A stretch of 64,000 nt of DNA from Ichthyophis bannanicus. Its lineage: Eukaryota; Chordata; Amphibia; Gymnophiona; Ichthyophiidae. The stretch lies in contig CM066031.1 in the NCBI GenBank assembly GCA_033557465.1, forward strand, positions 177,413,043-177,477,042, read 5' to 3'. The translations under genes were made by a program, and so were the position numbers. The stretch's first letter is position 1; each line of letters begins with the position of its first letter. Under the pieces are notes generated by a model that was not told the DNA's origin, ran no database searches, and saw only the letters and a program-made list of their open reading frames with translations. Positions 10,381 to 22,280 of the stretch are shown here, piece by piece.

Positions 10381-10825
10381 TATATCCTTGTAGGTCTCAT
10401 CAATGTACCTCTCTGTCTTTCTTATGTTTTCCAAGTCTGTTACTCTAGCCTCTAGAGAACGGACTTGCTCCCTGAGAGCAAAGAGCTCCTTGCACCTAGT
10501 GCACACGTAAGACCTCTTAGCAACTGGAAGAAAATCATACATGTGACACTCAATGCAAAAGACTGGAAAGCCCCCATCCCGCTGCTGGACTGCTGTCTGC
10601 ATCTTAGTTTTAAGTTTGTGTCTAGATCTTTACTTACTAAGGGTTGCTATGGATATTTATACTAATAAAACTGTACCTAATATGTTTAATATACCTTGTT
10701 CACCTGAAGCTTAATTAATCTCAGGTCCTTAGTGTACGACTGATTTGGATAACGAGCTTCACCTGAGAGCACCTCCTTTCCTTTAAGATGTGTAAGTACC
10801 TATAAAGCTATGATTATCCCAGGGG
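10381..10825 (-). mobile_element. CR1 5' end, inverted copy
   Basis: This is the reverse complement of about 8310-8766: the same leader, a TATAAATA-like site and the first 70 or so codons of ORF1 (from 10602), which end abruptly in the (TAG)n tract. It faces the CR1 at 8300-10165 tail to tail. Confidence 0.85.
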
Positions 10826-10828
10826 GTG

Positions 10829-10913
10829 GGTGTTAGAGTGCTGTGTCGATGTGTGTTTGTGAAGGTGTTAGAGTGCTGTGTCGATGTGTGTTTGTGAAGG
10901 TGTTAATTTGTAT
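10829..10913 (+). repeat. 35-bp tandem repeat, about 2.4 copies
   Basis: The unit containing GTGTTAGAGTGCTGTGTCGA is repeated directly after the inverted CR1 copy. Confidence 0.8.
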
Positions 10914-11345
10914 TAGTTTATGATGGTGTCTCTTTTGGTTGAGGGTATACCTGTGGAAAGTGTTTCCAAAAATCAATGGGAGTCTGTTTTGTCTGGGGTG
11001 GTGATAATGGATGAGGATAGGAAAGGATCGGAGGGGCTCATCTGATGGGGATAGTTCTTTAAGTGTCCGAGAGACTATAAGTAGGATGAGTATGGCGTGA
11101 GTGAGCATTGATCTGGGTTCCATTTCGATTAGCGGCCTAGCTGTAGCAATGTAGGATGAATGTTTATTCAATTACTTTGCTAAAGACAGATATATGAATG
11201 GTGTTAGGCACATTTGTAGATACAGTGCAGTGAATTCCTTACAGACAACTTTGAGGATTTGGTAAAGATTAGATATGTCACATCATTAATCTGCATGGAG
11301 TCTGTTGGAAGGGACAAAGGGAGATAGTCCTTGGGGGTGGTAATG
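10914..11345 (-). mobile_element. L2-type LINE 5' fragment
   Basis: A minus frame read from 11169 contains a hydrophobic stretch (LTHAILILLIVS) followed by a His/Pro/Tyr-rich segment. Similar hydrophobic leaders occur at 14467 (minus) and 31411 (plus), in both cases at the 5' side of an L2-type endonuclease. The assignment rests on that parallel. Confidence 0.4.
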
Positions 11346-12150
11346 TCGTACAGCTGTCCTTTCACACCTTAAGACAACTTCGTGCAGTTCGCCCTTTCGT
11401 ATCAGTCCCCTCTATGACCACACTATTACTATCCTTGGTGGTATCTCGTTTAGACTACTGCAATATCGTCCTGGCTGGTCTTCCCCAAATGTAATTGCGG
11501 AGACCACAACTAGTTCACCACACAGCAGCATGTATCCTCACACATGCCTCACGTTTCGACCATATCACCCTTATCCTGATTCACCTACACTGGCTCCCTC
11601 TTGTCTATCGTATACAGTTCAAAGTACTCATCTATGTTCATAAAACCATCCACACTGGTATTCCCCTCTACCTCGCCGACTTAATTCATCTTCATTCATC
11701 TCACCGCTCCCTCAGGTCGATCCACCTGAACCGTATGTCCCTTCCCTCTCCATCACAGGCTCACCTTGAATCCACTCGCTCCTATGCCTTTTTCTTTCTG
11801 GGCCCCCGACTCTGGAACTCGCTTCCCCCCACTCTCTGCTTAGAACCCTCCTATAAAACCTTTAAGACCAAGCTGAAGACTCACCTCTTCTGCACTTCCT
11901 TTAATCTTCCTCCTCCCTCTGCTCCCCTGTCTCCCCCACCCCGCTGAATCTGGATGTTTTTAACCCTTTGTCACTGCGCACTTTGTTTTGTTTTCACCTT
12001 GCTGCTCTATCCTATATCTCCACTCTATCTTATCTCTTAATTTTTTTGGCGTTCCTTTTCCTTTTCAGCAGCCTAAATATTTTTGTTATTGTAAACCACT
12101 CTGGTACCCTCGGTAAAGAGCGGTATATTAAATGAGCTAATAAAGATAAA
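11346..12150 (+). pseudogene. L2-type LINE, C-terminal RT region and 3' tail
   Basis: The plus frames give SRLDYCN and, from 11495 to 11947, HTAACILTHASRFDH, LIHLHWLPLVYRI, LGPRLWNSLPP and FKTKLKTHLF, the typical C-terminal blocks of L2-clade reverse transcriptases. A stop near 11490 separates two parts of the frame. The 3' end carries AAGAGCGGTATATTAAATGA followed by AATAAAGATAAAG, the usual tail. Only the last quarter of a LINE is present, as expected from 5' truncation. Confidence 0.8.
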
Positions 12151-12490
12151 GATAATGCACGTCGGTAGTGTAAATTTGTTCACTGAAAGCCCAGTAGAAG
12201 GAGACTAGGCAGGCTTAAATGGTGGCCAGTGAATAACGGTATTTAAGAAGAGAGTATGTTCCTTAGTACCGTAATCAAAGGTGGGTAAGTGGACTTGGTC
12301 GGGAAACTTGGATAGAGTGGCAGTGATCAGTAAGTGGTGTCTTAAATGATTTTCACTTGTTTTCTTTGCAGTGAATGTTACGAGTGTGTGTAGATGTTAT
12401 TTACTGCAGAACAAGGCGTCCTCCATATATTCCGTGTTGTCTTTGTCTCTCGGTGTAGCTATATCAGTGATCCTAGGTAAGCTTGACCTG
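12151..12490. other. No recognised feature
   Basis: No coding frame or repeat that I can assign. Confidence 0.4.
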
Positions 12491-12497
12491 CCTCCAT

Positions 12498-13010
12498 TCC
12501 CCACTTAAGGGCCACACCAAAGAGCCCTCTGGTGAGGCCCTTAGGTGTGGGCCTGCCAGGCGCAGGTGCGCTCAATGGCACCTTCAATTTAAATTGCAGC
12601 TGGCTTCCTCCAATTGAGCCAGAGCCCCAGAGCGGAATGAGACTGGCTTCCAGCTCCCCGGCTCTTACCCCGATCAGGGGGAGTTCAATGGTGGAGGTGG
12701 CTGCTTGGTCCTGTGCCCGATGGCGCCTTCAATTTGAATTGCAGTTGGCTTCCTCTGATTGGGCAGGAGCCCCAGAGTGGAGAGGAGACTGGCTTCCAGC
12801 TCCCCGGCTCTAACCCCGATTAGGGGGAGTTTGATGGTAGAGGTGGCTGCTTGGTCCTGTGCCCGATGTCGCCTTTAATTTGAATTGCAGCTAGATTCCT
12901 CTGATTGGGTTGGAGCCTCAGAGCGGGGAGGAGACTGGCTTCCTGTTCCCCGGCTCTAACCTTGATCAGGGGGAGCTCGATGGTGGTGGTGGTGGCTGCT
13001 TGGGTACAAA
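12498..13010 (+). repeat. 145-bp tandem repeat, three copies, with a repeat leader
   Basis: The block CCTTCAATTT (last copy CCTTTAATTT) starts at 12581, 12726 and 12872, giving a period of 145-146 bp. Each copy ends with GGTGGCTGCTTGG. The leader at 12510-12560 (AAGGGCCACACC, then AGAGCCCT) is repeated at 14625-14680 without the tandem units, so the array expanded inside a dispersed repeat. Confidence 0.85.
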
Positions 13011-14560
13011 AATGAGATCTAAGGTTCTTCCTTTTCTCTGGGTTAGTGTGTTTGAAATATGTGTATAGTGTAGGTCAATCATGGTGTTCAAGATGTAAAT
13101 AGTTTCTATTGTGCATAAAGAGGAGAGGTTTAGGTCTCCCGATATGATGAGCGTCCTCTGTGTTGAGGTATTTGTATATGCAGTTTCTAAGATTGTTGAG
13201 AGTTCCTCATCTTTGGTATTTGGTGCACGGTATATGAGGCTGATTGAGAGGTTCCTGTTAGTGATCGTTATAATGTTGCATTCATCCAAGCTATATGACG
13301 AGATTGTGTTACTTTTAAATGGTTTTGTGCAATAATGAGGACCTTCCTCCTCTTTTTGAATTCCTAGGGCAGCTATGTACCGTGTATAGTAGGGAGGTGA
13401 TTTGATTGAGGATGACATTGTCTGTATCACATAGCCATGTTTCGGAGATACACATGGAGGCCAATTCCAATCGGGACATCTCCCAGCCTTTCAGATGTCC
13501 AAAATATGGATGGCATGAATGTGTATCTGATTCTGCACCCATGAGAGCCAGACATTCCCGGCGGTGCAGAATCGGGCACTTAGACAATCTAGACAGGCCC
13601 TGCTTCTGCAGTGTGGGACATCTATCCACTTCCCCTGCTAGCCCTCCCTATGCTCCTTCTGTAGCCCTGCTGCCATGGCGTCCCATTGCCATTGCATCGG
13701 GATGCCAACAGGAACACAGAAAGACCCGATATACCCCAAAATTTCATCTACGATGCCCGACCCTCGGCGGGGTCTACCAGGGCTGAGATCGGGTGGAAGG
13801 GTGTCACCTGATGCGTCTCCTTTCTTTGGGGGGGTCCTTCCTGGTCGGATCACCACCATCTATGGGACATTTCCACCTTCGAGACGGAATAAGTGCCACA
13901 TCCATCTGCTCCCAGCTGAACGTACAGGGCTGTGACCGGAATAGGCCCTTTACGTCCAGGTTGTGCGGCTCACCCCTGCTCTGCCCACTCTCTGCCCTGT
14001 TGCTGCCTCCTCCCACCCCCAACCCCAGTTTCCCACACAAAGGCCCTGTACATGCAGGAGCTTTAGGGGCAGAATAGGCTCACAGAGAATAACAAGGGTT
14101 ATACATCCCCGCTATTCGCTGTGCAGAATTACCCCCATTATGTCTAGCTTTTGGTCATTTATATTATCTCTGATTGTTTGGATTTTGTTTCTTATGGAGC
14201 GTACATGAATTAATGCACATGAGAGCGTTGTGTGTTGTTGAGTACCTCCCTGTGCTGTTTGCTATACTCTTTCAGGGATTATATGAATTAACCTGGGAGT
14301 CCTCTTGTAGATCTGGTTATGATTGTAGTGTCTTTGTGGTCTATTGTTCACTGCACCTATTATCGGTATGTGGTATGTGGTAACATGTGCGGTAATATGT
14401 TGGTGTTGCTGCATTCGTCAGTTGTAAGAGTGTTATGAGGCACATGGTTAGAAGCAATGTTACCATTTTATTGTATGTTTTACTGCAGTTGTGGTGCTTC
14501 TTATTCTGCCACTGTCTAAGTGCAGTGTTATGTTTCCCGGCTATTTGAAGGGGCTGCCTT
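13011..14560 (-). pseudogene. L2-type LINE endonuclease region, interrupted
   Basis: Minus frames at 12966-13430 and 13315-13629 carry LINE endonuclease blocks: ISETWL, SISLIYRAPNT, ISGDLN and the THISNTLTQRKGRTLDLIF ending. The upstream part (14100-14560) includes a short frame from 14467 with a strong hydrophobic N-terminus. A different repeat fills 13480-14105, splitting the LINE. Confidence 0.65.
13480..14105 (+). mobile_element. Dispersed repeat B, copy 1
   Basis: It shares blocks with 18145-18775 and, reversed, 21560-22080: a GATTCTGCA motif near one end, GTACAGGGCTGTGACC in the middle, a C-rich stretch and CGCTATTCGCTGTGCAGAAT at the other end. No coding frame is conserved between copies. 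It is probably a non-autonomous DNA element. Confidence 0.55.
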
Positions 14561-14689
14561 GCCACTGACCTTGCTGCTACCCTGTTGTTTTACTCCAGTA
14601 CTCTGTCCACTCCTTCGGTCCACTCCAAGGGCCACACCTAAGAGCCCTTTGGCATGGCCCTTAGGCGCAGGTGCACCTGAAACGCAGTT

Positions 14690-15353
14690 GTTTTAAAGGT
14701 CTCTCCATACAAAGATTCAGCTTGTCCAAGCCTTGGTATTTTCAATAGTATCATATGGCTGTGAAAGTTGAACAGTGAAAAAGTACACAGGAAGAAATTC
14801 GATGCTTATGAATTATGGTACTGATGTGGTACTGGCGAAGAATACTATGTATACCATGTACTGCCCTAAGAAGAAACCAGTCAGTACTAGAGGAGATCAA
14901 ACCTAAGATTTCTTTAGAAGCTCAGATGACAAAACTTTGGCTTTCATATTTTGGACACATCATACTAAGAGAGAGATCATTAGAGAAAGACATCATTCTT
15001 GGCAAGGTTAAAGGCAGGGCCGGCCCTAGGTCTTGATACTGTAGGTGAACTTCAAGCTTTACACCCCCTCTGGCTGTAAAAATCTATTATTTAGCTTTGA
15101 ATGGCTTGCTTTTGCTGCCTTTCAGAAATTGCACCCTAGGTGACTGTTTAGTTTGCCTAGTGGTTGGACCGGACCTGGTTGGAGGTCAACGCAAAAGAGG
15201 AAGGCCAGCAATGCAATGGATCGATACAATAACAGCAGCTATGGATGTCACTCTATTAACAATGAGCTGCCTGACTGAAGACTGAACACAATTTAGGGCA
15301 ACTATCCAGAGGGTCGCCATGAGTCGACACCAACTTGACGGCATTTAACAACA
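14690..15353 (+). pseudogene. RTE/BovB-like LINE 3' end
   Basis: Broken plus frames give VLYGCES-like wording near 14750, then SILGKVK-like and GQRKRGRPAMQWID, and the end includes GGGTCGCCATGAGTCG. I know this order and terminal sequence from BovB/RTE elements. It is interrupted by a MITE at about 15015-15175. Confidence 0.75.
15015..15175 (+). mobile_element. CAGGGCCGGCCC-type MITE inside the BovB-like LINE
   Basis: CAGGGCCGGCCCTAGG opens the insert, and a degenerate GGACCGGACCTGG closes it. The LINE reading resumes after it. Confidence 0.55.
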
Positions 15354-15660
15354 ACCCTCTATCTTTATCTGCAAACCATGCAGGCCTTGGCATGCAGATG
15401 TCATAGTGAAGGAACTGAACTGGTCTTGCAGGTAAATACAAATTTGCTAGATTTGGTCCATCGGAATTTTTCAAGTTCCCTAGATTAAACTGTAGCAATA
15501 TATCTGTAACTAATTCCAAGGAGCCTAAAACAGTTGTTGAGAAGCTGATGGGCAAGTGGAATTCCTGGCCTATCTCCTACCAAAGTTGACTGGGGCAGAT
15601 ATGGGCTTCTGTCCAGAAAATCTCGTTATCCTGTAGGATGTGGGCAGTACACTACATGCT

Positions 15661-15832
15661 GTTGTGCTGGACCAGCCCAACCACCAGGCAAACTAGGCAG
15701 TTGCCTAGGGTGGCAACTTCTAGGGAAGATCAAAGAACAGACCCTTCAAAGATAAACAATAGATTCTGACATCCAGGGATGTATAAGGCTTAAGATTTAC
15801 CTAGGGTGCCAACTCTGGGGCCGGCCTTACTG
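15661..15832 (+). mobile_element. CAGGGCCGGCCC-type MITE
   Basis: It contains the family core GTTGCCTAGGGTGGCAAC and ends with GGGGCCGGCCTTA. Related copies lie at 16245, 16980, 19378 and 48125. Confidence 0.55.
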
Positions 15833-16244
15833 TTTTTCATAGGACTTATCACTCTCTCTTATATTATACTAAATTTGCCACAACTAGCCCCTTGTCTTGG
15901 AGAGGATGTGGACAGATTAGCACACACTTGCATGCTTGGTGGTCCTGTGAGCATTCACTTTATCATTGTGGGAGAAGGTCAAGGATCAGATGGCTCAGAT
16001 GCTCGGTGTGCATGTAGGATTCACCTCAACTCTGTGTCTGCTTGGTTATTGGCCTGATTGTGAAATCATGCTGGATTAGTGCAGACTGGTGGAACATCTT
16101 ATAAACATGGAAATGAGCACCAAAAGCAATCCTTTGGAAACCGTTTCATACAGCGATTGCTCTACCCTCATTGTTCAAATCACTAGTCCGGTGCCAACAA
16201 TAGAGGCTAACGCTGTGTTTAGCCTGTGGGTGAGAAAGAGGATT

Positions 16245-16425
16245 AATTAGGGTCGGACCAACTATTGGGCAAATGAGGTGGTCGCCTAGGGTGGAAACTT
16301 TTGGTGGGCAGCAAAGAGCAGGTAGTCAAAGCTAAACAATTGATTTTGACAGACAAGGATGTGTAAGGCTTAAGGACTGCTTAGGGCACCAACACCTTGA
16401 AGAAACTCTGGGGCCAGCCCTGGGA
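16245..16425 (+). mobile_element. CAGGGCCGGCCC-type MITE
   Basis: It contains GTCGCCTAGGGTGGAAAC and ends in GGGGCCAGCCCTGGG. The internal AAGCTAAACAATTGATT block matches the copies at 15661 and 48125. Confidence 0.55.
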
Positions 16426-16979
16426 TCAGTGGTGAGGAGGGGAAACTGATTTGTGGGACTGGTGTGCAGGGAGAGAGGGATCTCATGGATAGGAGGAGTG
16501 CAAAGCTGCAGTAAACAGGCAAAATAGGTAGTGATGATCCAGGAAGGGGGAAGAGAGGCCCTCAACCTGGCTTCTTTCTCCTCTGGTTGCGTCTGGTGCA
16601 GTTTGCTGGTTTCTCACTATTTTAAGGGGTGCGGCAAATTCTGCAACAAGGTGTAGTGTTGCCACAGTTGCTGAATCCCATGGAATCAGGACTATTCCTG
16701 TGCAAGACAGCACCCTGGAAAAGGCTTGCTTTTAGCACCCCATCTCCTCCTCTGGCACTTATCCTCTCTGTGAGGGAGGTGCTGTGGTGCCGTCTGCCAC
16801 AACATATGCATTTGCGTTTTCCCCGCTGACAAATTGAGTCTCATGGTTGCTCCCTTGTAGAGGATGGCTGGACCACTCTTGGTCTGCCTGGGTATATGTT
16901 GGGTGAATATAAGGAAATTAAAGAAATTGGCCAAGTGGTGTTCAATTTGACCCTCTTCACTCATTTGTTATCCCCAGTT
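16426..16979. other. No recognised feature
   Basis: Only short frames in several directions; no match to a family I know. Confidence 0.35.
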
Positions 16980-17412
16980 AAGGGCCAGCCATCCACTAGG
17001 CAGGCTAGGTGACTGCCTAAGGTGGCAGAGCTCTGTGGGCAGCACGGCACACATGGCCTACCACCTCCTTCCCCCCTATGTTGAGCTGTGCCATGCCACT
17101 GACTCCATGCCCCCAGGGCAGCAGCAGTCCATGGCAGGCCATGTGCTTTGGTACACATGGTCTATTGCTTCTGACTCCCCGAAGTTGTGTTGGAGGAGTC
17201 AGAAGTGGCAGGCCATGTGTGCCGAAGCATATGGCCTGCCGCTGTTGCTGAGCTGTCCCCCGACCCTACCACTAGAATCAGCAGCAGTGGGGGGTGGCAG
17301 CACAGCTCAGCATACATAGGAGGAAGGGCGGAGAAAAACAGCACATGGGGGAGTGCGGCATGGCCAGGATTTCTGCCTAGGGTGGCAGAAACTCTTGGGC
17401 CAGCTCTGCCCC
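16980..17412 (+). mobile_element. CAGGGCCGGCCC-type MITE, larger variant
   Basis: The ends are AAGGGCCAGCC and GGGCCAGCTCTGCC, and two GGTGGCAGA blocks are arranged near the termini. The 300-bp interior is unlike that of the shorter copies. Confidence 0.5.
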
Positions 17413-17994
17413 GTTTCACATTGGTTTGCTACCCTGGACAGTCATCTGTCTTACTTTTGCATGGAATCACAGGAAACCAAAGACTATGCCTGTAATGTCA
17501 TAGATCAATAAGAATAACCCAACAAATGTGACTCTCTTTTTGACAATAGGGCATGCAGTAACTCTCAGTAACCCTCTTTCTATAGAACCCGTTCAATTCT
17601 TGTGGTTCTCCATTAGAAATTAATGCACTGAAGGATAGAAACTGAAGGTAAAAATATAATATTAGATGACTCGGCATCTGATACAATTCCTTTATTGGTT
17701 ATAAATTCAGGATCAAATAGAAAAGAATGAATAATCACAGAATTCCCAAAATCAAAGCATGCAGCATAGTGTTTTCTGCCTTACAGATGTTAGCAATCTC
17801 TCTAGAATCGAACAAAACAGCCTCCAGCTCTCTTCCTACTATAGTCTATGCGATTGGCTAATACCTCCTATCTAGAAAGCTTGTGCAGTCATTAATCCAG
17901 CAGTGCTGCATCCAAAAACAAGGCTTTTCAATAGAAACACAGTACAGATTATTTATTTACATTATAGAAAATGCAGTGACAATAATAGAAGCCA
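17413..17994. other. No recognised feature
   Basis: AT-rich sequence without a supported gene or repeat. Confidence 0.35.
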
Positions 17995-18140
17995 GCAAGT
18001 TGTCAACTTGGTAAGAGTGATATGCTAAACTTTTTAAAAAAACAACAAAAAGATGTTACTGCAACTACTACAAGGTGTGTGCAGCACTGTGCATATAGAT
18101 GTCACAGTCCCTGCTCATCAGAGCTTTCAGTCTAATCAAG
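17995..18140 (-). mobile_element. L2/MIR-like 3' tail
   Basis: Read on the minus strand it gives the AGCTCTGATGAGCAGGGACT block and GCACAGTGCTGCACAC, as in the tail at 10166. Confidence 0.6.
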
Positions 18141-18144
18141 ACAA

Positions 18145-18775
18145 AACACATAGAGCCTGATGCAGGAGGGGGCTCGGCCGGGGCATCTGGAAGCCCCCAA
18201 ATAGGATGGCCCCACTAGTACCTGATTCTGCACTGTGGAAACTAGATGTTCCCGCGGGTGCAGGATCAGGCACTGAGACAGTCCTGCATGCCCCTGCATC
18301 TCAGCAGAAGACATCCTCGCTGCTTCACGGCCAGCATGCCGCAATGCGGACCCCTGGTTCCCTGCTGCCCAACCCTTGATGGGGGCAGCCAGGACCCGGA
18401 TCAGACAGCGGGGACTCACCATTCATGGCTCCATTGCTCCTGGGGGGGCTGCCTGGCTAATACGAATGGACGCCCCGTGCTTATTCCACCTCCAAAGCAG
18501 AATAAGCTGGGCGTCCTCCTGGTGCTCCCCAGACGTACAGGGCTGTGACCTGAATTGGCCCTGTATGTCCAGTCCCACCCACACTCCACCCCCTCTCTGC
18601 ACCTGTGCTGCCCCATCCTGCTCTCCCCCCCCCACCCCCCACAGTGGCTCTGTGCCTGCGGAGAGAGAGTCTTTCAGCATTCGGGCAGGATGTTTAGCAC
18701 AGCTGCACGTCCCACAGGGACACACAGCCCCGTTATTCGCCTTACAGAATCAGGCACATATTAAAACTGGCTACT
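18145..18775 (+). mobile_element. Dispersed repeat B, copy 2
   Basis: It aligns by eye with 13480-14105 over GACGTACAGGGCTGTGACC, the C-rich stretch and CGTTATTCGCCTTACAGAAT. Confidence 0.55.
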
Positions 18776-19377
18776 AGAGTATGGTAAGATATACATAAGT
18801 ATTGGACAAGAGAGTGAGGAGCATCAGGGTCCAAAAGATGCTGTGGTACACAGGCCTTCAGAACCGAACAGGTTCATTCTTCGGAGTCGGTCTTTTAAAC
18901 ATGACTAGAGCCTGAAGCAAGTTGCCCCCAGTGCTGCAAGAGGAGCATGTCACTTACTCCTCCGCTAACGGATATGGCACTTTCCTCTGTATTCTGCTGG
19001 AGATACTTGACTTTGCCCCTGCTGCCGATGCCATTGCCGGTTGCCTTCTAATGCCAGTCTGCCACTAAGTTGGCACATCTTTTGAGGGGCGACCCAAAGG
19101 CGGGAGGTCCTTAGGGAGGAGATTGGGTTCAATTGGGCCGTTGCAGTGTTGCTCTGGGGGGAGTATCTGCTTTCTTGGGTAGATAGTTATGGTTATATTG
19201 ATCAAAGCACTCTGAGGGGCAGTAAAACAAGTCTTGTAATAAACATAAATATAAAATTAGTTAAGCTATAGGGTGTGTTTGGCTTTAGATTTGGTAATTT
19301 ATTTTGATTGCGTGCAAGTGCATTGTCGCATGGATGAGTGGTGTTTGGTTCCCATTCTGCTTTCTGGCAATGAAGCA
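18776..19377. other. No recognised feature
   Basis: No supported gene or repeat. Confidence 0.35.
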
Positions 19378-19905
19378 GGGCCAGTGCTATCCAGCAGGTG
19401 AATAGGTGACCACCTAGAGCAGCAATGTTTCCAGGACAGCCCATTTCCATCGCTGCCCCCTCTATGGGACCTGCAGTGACAACAATGAAACTAAAACACA
19501 CCCCTTACCCAAACTCAGCAACGCTGTACTGCTTCTGCCCCCTCTGATGCAGACTTCCTGTTTGCATGGTGCAAAAGTGGCTGGTCAAAGCACAGAGAGC
19601 ATCGATGAGTATGGGCAAGCACTGGATTTTAATACCATTGCTGCCGTTGCTGGTCCTGGAGAGGGATGGCAGCAGGGAGGGGGAGGGGGAGGGAGCAGGG
19701 GAATGGCAGCAGGGAGGGGGAGGGGAGGGAGCAGGGGGATGGCAGCAGGGAGGGGGAGGGGAGGGAGCAGGGAATGGCAGCAGGGAGGGGGAGGGGAGGG
19801 AGCAGGGGAAGGCAGCAGGGGCAGCGAGGAAAGGGAGGTAGCAGGGGGATGGCAGGAATGAGCATTCACCTAGGGCATCTCCTGTCCTTGCACTGACCCA
19901 ACAAT
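19378..19905 (+). mobile_element. CAGGGCCGGCCC-type MITE with internal minisatellite
   Basis: The left edge GCAGGGCCAGTGCTATCCAG with GTGACCACCTAGAG and the right edge near CACCTAGGGCATCTCC resemble the family ends. A G-rich minisatellite fills 19655-19860. Confidence 0.4.
19655..19860 (+). repeat. G/A-rich minisatellite, about 33-bp unit
   Basis: GGCAGCAGGGAGGGGGAGGG recurs at roughly 33-36-bp intervals, five to six times. Confidence 0.85.
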
Positions 19906-20149
19906 AAAGCTGGTGCAAAATACCTAGTTTGTCTCTAAAACTGGGCTGTAAGGTCTGTGAATATGGAAGTGCACACATCCTTTGCAACAACGCAGGCTAT
20001 TGAAATTACTCCTCTGTGAAAGTCGGATTTAAATATCCAGTTTCATAGATGAGGACTAATTTTAACATGAATGAGAGGATCATAATAAGTTCGTCAAATT
20101 TTTGGATTATACTTTGGCCTGCCCTAGCAATTCTATCCAACAAAAACAT

Positions 20150-20595
20150 ATTGCAGATAGTTTAAACTTCTTCTACTGACCTACAAGTGCATTCACTCAG
20201 CTGCTCCTCCTTCCCTCTCCTCTCTGATCTCTCCCTAGACCTTTCCTTGAGAACTCGGCTCATCAGGCTGATCCTTCTCTTCCACTGCCAACTCCAGACT
20301 TGCTGCACTGTATGCTTGTAAGAGACTCCCTGAATTAGTGCGTCAGGCTCCATCTCTGGTCCTATTTATGTCCAGGCAAAAAGTCCACCTTTTCGAGGCT
20401 GCTTTTGGATCCTCAACCTTTACTTCCCTGTTATCACCCACATGTGTAGAAACAATCTGTTGTCCCCCGTTTGCTGTGTTAGTCTTGCTTAAATTGTAAG
20501 CTCTATGGAGCAGGGACGGTCTTTCATGCGTATAAACACAGCACTGCATGTGCCTTTTAGAGCTTTACAAATGATAACTAGTAGTAGTAATTTTA
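20150..20595 (+). mobile_element. L2-type LINE 3' end with L2/MIR-like tail
   Basis: The fragment begins with a degraded LLTYKCIHSA-like reading and ends with AAATTGTAAGCTCTATGGAG and GTAGTAGTAA, the tail seen at 10166. Confidence 0.55.
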
Positions 20596-21470
20596 GAAAA
20601 GTAGGCTCTGTGCCAAAAAGGTTGTACAGAAGTAGGCAAATATTCTATAAAGACTCAGGTCCTTTTTTCAAAAGGAATTTGCATGGTTTACAGCCAAGAA
20701 AACTCTGGAAATGCCTTAAATGGGGATATTCAACAGCACCTACATGGTTAGTGGTCCATGGCTAAAACTAAGTCAGATTTTGGCTCGTCTAGTTCTAGTC
20801 GCGAACCACTAACCTTGTAGCAGTCCAATAATGCTGCTACACAGTTAGCCCTGTGGCGTTGACCCTTTGGAGCACAAGCCAGATATTGAATACGTCGCCG
20901 CAGCATTGAATATCCAGGGTTAAGGGTGAGCAGGCTGGGCTATGTGCTCTAGCGGTGCATAGCCCACCCAGAAGAGAATCAGCCCTCAGTGCTCAGTGCT
21001 GAGCATTTTATAAAATAGATATAGCGCCGACAGAAGATGCACACAAGACAGGGCATTTGATAAATGTGCATACACAAATAATGAATCAGTTAACATGAGT
21101 GGGGGGGGGAGGGGGACACATACATCTATATGTACGTGTGTACCACGATTTTATAAACTGCAGGAACATGTATGTGTTTATAGCTACACTGGTGCACGTA
21201 TATGGTGAATTTTCTAAACATGCATGCAGACTTTATCTCAGGGAAGGTAGAATTGCTGGTCACAAGCAAATACATGATAGATGTACATTTGAACAGAATA
21301 CTCTGAAGACACCTCCTCTTCTTATGAAGAAAAGTCTGCACATTGCCGTATACAGGTGTAAGTAAGGTCTCTTATAAAATTGTCAGTGACGTGTATTGTG
21401 TGTGTTACACATGTAACTGGTCTTTTTATGGCTGTGACTAATGCCTAAAGTTTATAAAATTACCTCCAAA
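20596..21470. other. Unassigned; remnants of a GATATTCAA-type MITE
   Basis: GGATATTCAACAGC near 20727 and GAATATCCAGGG near 20907 could be ends of the same MITE type found at 60655-61075. No gene is visible. Confidence 0.3.
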
Positions 21471-21559
21471 GAGGGCAACTTTCAAAGTATGTCAGTGCAT
21501 AAAGCAGGGTTTTATGTGTGGAACAGGGATCTCTGAAAATTATTCATCTTCTCTGCAAG

Positions 21560-21864
21560 TAAAAATATGTGCACAACCCCACTATGGGGGTCATTCTGAC
21601 CCCTGAATAATGGGGTTGGACATCCGGGTTGGATGTCCAACCCCTGTTTAGTCCCTGCACTGTAATCTGTGCCGCCTGCTCTCCGCACGCACCGAGGGTT
21701 TGTGTGGGGAGTGCTGGATGGGGGGGGAGGGGGAGGGCTGGAGGTGGAAATTGGGCGGAGCATGGACGGGTCAACGCACCTGTACAGATAGGGCCTATTG
21801 AGCAGCGGTGGAAAGATGGATGTGGGACTTATTGCACATTGGACGTAGATAACTTGTGCTGCTG

Positions 21865-21929
<65 letters not shown>

Positions 21930-22080
21930 TGATATATCAGGTGCATGCCAGGCTGTCTAAGTGCCCGATTCTGCAACCATGAGAATGGCTAGATCCCACA
22001 GTTGAAGAATCAGGTACAATTTGGGGCAGTCCAAATTTTGGACGTCCGGATGGTCCGGATGTGCCCCGATCGGAATCAGC
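21560..22080 (-). mobile_element. Dispersed repeat B, copy 3, reversed
   Basis: GCCCGATTCTGCAACCATGAG near 21962 and the GGATGTCCAACCCC block near 21628 place this in the repeat B family, lying inside the MITE at 21471-22315. Confidence 0.45.
21868..21930 (+). repeat. (TA)n microsatellite
   Basis: An almost pure TA run of about 60 bp. Confidence 0.95.
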
Positions 22081-22280
22081 CTCCCCGTGAATAAATTTAT
22101 CTAAAAATCAGGGAGGCATTCCTGGAGGTACGATTGAGATAGGGAGTAGACCTAAGAACAAAACTTTGGATCTTCAAAAGTAAACATGCAAGTCTGGCTT
22201 AGAAAAGCATCTGTACAAATGAGAGGTGCAGATTTGTGTGCAAGCTTTTATCAAATCGATTTTAAAAAGCTCCTACAGCC

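Noticed and set aside
19505..19990. 161-codon Pro/Ser-rich minus frame
   Set aside because: It is the reverse of the G/A-rich minisatellite.
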